A program made the position numbers and the translations under genes. From Gammaproteobacteria bacterium (GTDB lineage: Bacteria; Pseudomonadota; Gammaproteobacteria; Steroidobacterales; Steroidobacteraceae), in NCBI GenBank assembly GCA_947452065.1, contig CANGBB010000005.1, positions 76,820 to 140,819 on the forward strand: DNA of 64,000 bases. Direction: 5' to 3'. The notes under the pieces are model-generated. The model ran no database searches. It was not told where the DNA came from and worked only from the letters and a program-made list of their open reading frames with translations. Every line of letters begins with the position of its first letter. Position 1 is the first letter of the stretch. Positions 62,853-64,000 of this stretch are shown here, in pieces.

Positions 62853-64000
62853 GCGTACAGATCGGAAAATTATTGTTGGGCTCGACATCGGCACCTCGAA
62901 GGTCGTGGCGCTGGTCGGCGAGCAAAGTATCGACGGTAGCATCGAGACCATCGGTTTCGGTTCGCAGCCATCGCGGGGACTCAAAAAGGGCGTGGTGGTC
63001 AACATTGAGTCCACCGTGCAGTCCATTCAGCGTGCTGTCGAAGAAGCGGAGCTGATGGCCGGTGTGGAAATCAACTCGGTTTACGCCGGAATCGCTGGCA
63101 GCCACATTCGCAGCCTGAATTCACACGGCGTGGTCGCAATCCGTGATCGCGAGGTGTCCCAGCACGATGTTGATCATGTGATCGAAGCGGCCAAGGCCGT
63201 CGCCATTCCGGCTGACCAGCGCATTCTGCATGTGCTGCCGCAGGAATTCGTCATCGACGGGCAGGAAGGTATTCGCGACCCGATCGGCATGTCGGGTGTG
63301 CGTCTGGAAGCGAAAGTGCACATCGTCACCTGCGCCGACAGTGCCGCGCAGAATATCGTCAAGTGTGTTCAACGCTGCGGGCTGGAAGTCGAGGACATCG
63401 TGCTCGAGCAGTTGGCCTCGAGCTTTGCCTGCCTCACCGATGACGAGCGCGAGCTGGGCGTCTGCATTGTCGATGTCGGCGGCGGCACCACCGACCTTGC
63501 CGTTTTCTCGGGCGGCGCCATCCGGCACACCGCTGTGTTGCCCATCGCAGGTGATCAGGTCACCAACGACATCGCAGTCTCGATGCGCACACCGACTCAG
63601 TACGCTGAAGACATCAAGCTGCGTCATGCCTGTGCGCTGTCACAGCTGACAAACCCAGACGAAACCATCGAAGTGCCCGGCGTCGGCGATCGGCCGGCGC
63701 GCCGGCTGGCGCGCCAGACGTTGGCCGAAGTCGTCGAGCCGCGTTACGAGGAACTCTTCAACCTGGTGCGCGATGAATTGCGTCGCAGCGGCTTCGAAGA
63801 AGTGGTTGCGTCGGGACTGGTGTTGACCGGTGGTAGTTCGCGCATGGAAGGCGCGATCGAACTGGCCGAAGAGATTTTCCACATGCCGGTGCGGCTGGGA
63901 CTGCCGCAGGGTGTGAAGGGGCTGGCCGAAGTGGTGCGCAGCCCGGTGTATTCGACGGCCGTCGGTCTGTTGCTGTACGCCCGCGAGAATTCTGCGCCGC
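62845..64000 (+). CDS. ftsA: Cell division protein FtsA (truncated by window end)
   Basis: ATG at 62845, [26 protein letters not shown]...; VDVGGGTTDLAVFSGG; TGGSSRMEG; no stop before 64000. Confidence 0.95.
   Translation, partial: MAKRTDRKIIVGLDIGTSKVVALVGEQSIDGSIETIGFGSQPSRGLKKGVVVNIESTVQSIQRAVEEAELMAGVEINSVYAGIAGSHIRSLNSHGVVAIRDREVSQHDVDHVIEAAKAVAIPADQRILHVLPQEFVIDGQEGIRDPIGMSGVRLEAKVHIVTCADSAAQNIVKCVQRCGLEVEDIVLEQLASSFACLTDDERELGVCIVDVGGGTTDLAVFSGGAIRHTAVLPIAGDQVTNDIAVSMRTPTQYAEDIKLRHACALSQLTNPDETIEVPGVGDRPARRLARQTLAEVVEPRYEELFNLVRDELRRSGFEEVVASGLVLTGGSSRMEGAIELAEEIFHMPVRLGLPQGVKGLAEVVRSPVYSTAVGLLLYARENSAP

Overview
The window is a GC-rich, almost entirely housekeeping segment of a gammaproteobacterial-type chromosome. 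Order along the + coordinate: rhodanese fragment and pcm; a PAS-GGDEF-EAL protein; an MFS transporter; a pyrophosphate block (H+-PPase hppA, slyX, PPi-dependent phosphofructokinase) next to adk; rnd, mpl, a LON-domain protein and cpdA; ahcY and metK with a SAH riboswitch between them; a tkt-gap-pgk-pyk glycolytic run; an SDR, mgtE, maeB and yciH; rapZ-hpf-rpoN-lptB-lptA-lptC-kdsC-kdsD; ibaG-murA; a DegS-like protease; petABC; sspAB; an M61 peptidase; yraN, lpoA and rsmI; rnpB; an OPT transporter; and the mraZ-to-ftsA dcw cluster, truncated at the window end. I found no defence system, prophage, transposon, CRISPR array, tRNA or rRNA. The observations most worth a second look are an adenylate kinase with an ~88-aa histone H1-like C-terminal tail made of an 18-bp/hexapeptide tandem repeat, the SAH riboswitch with a putative RBS-sequestering hairpin and an abutting metK terminator, the PPi-energy gene neighbourhood, strong strand-asymmetric RNA hairpins near ahcY and hppA, and a short LpoA-like lipoprotein. 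Family calls come from reading the provided translations; no database search was run.
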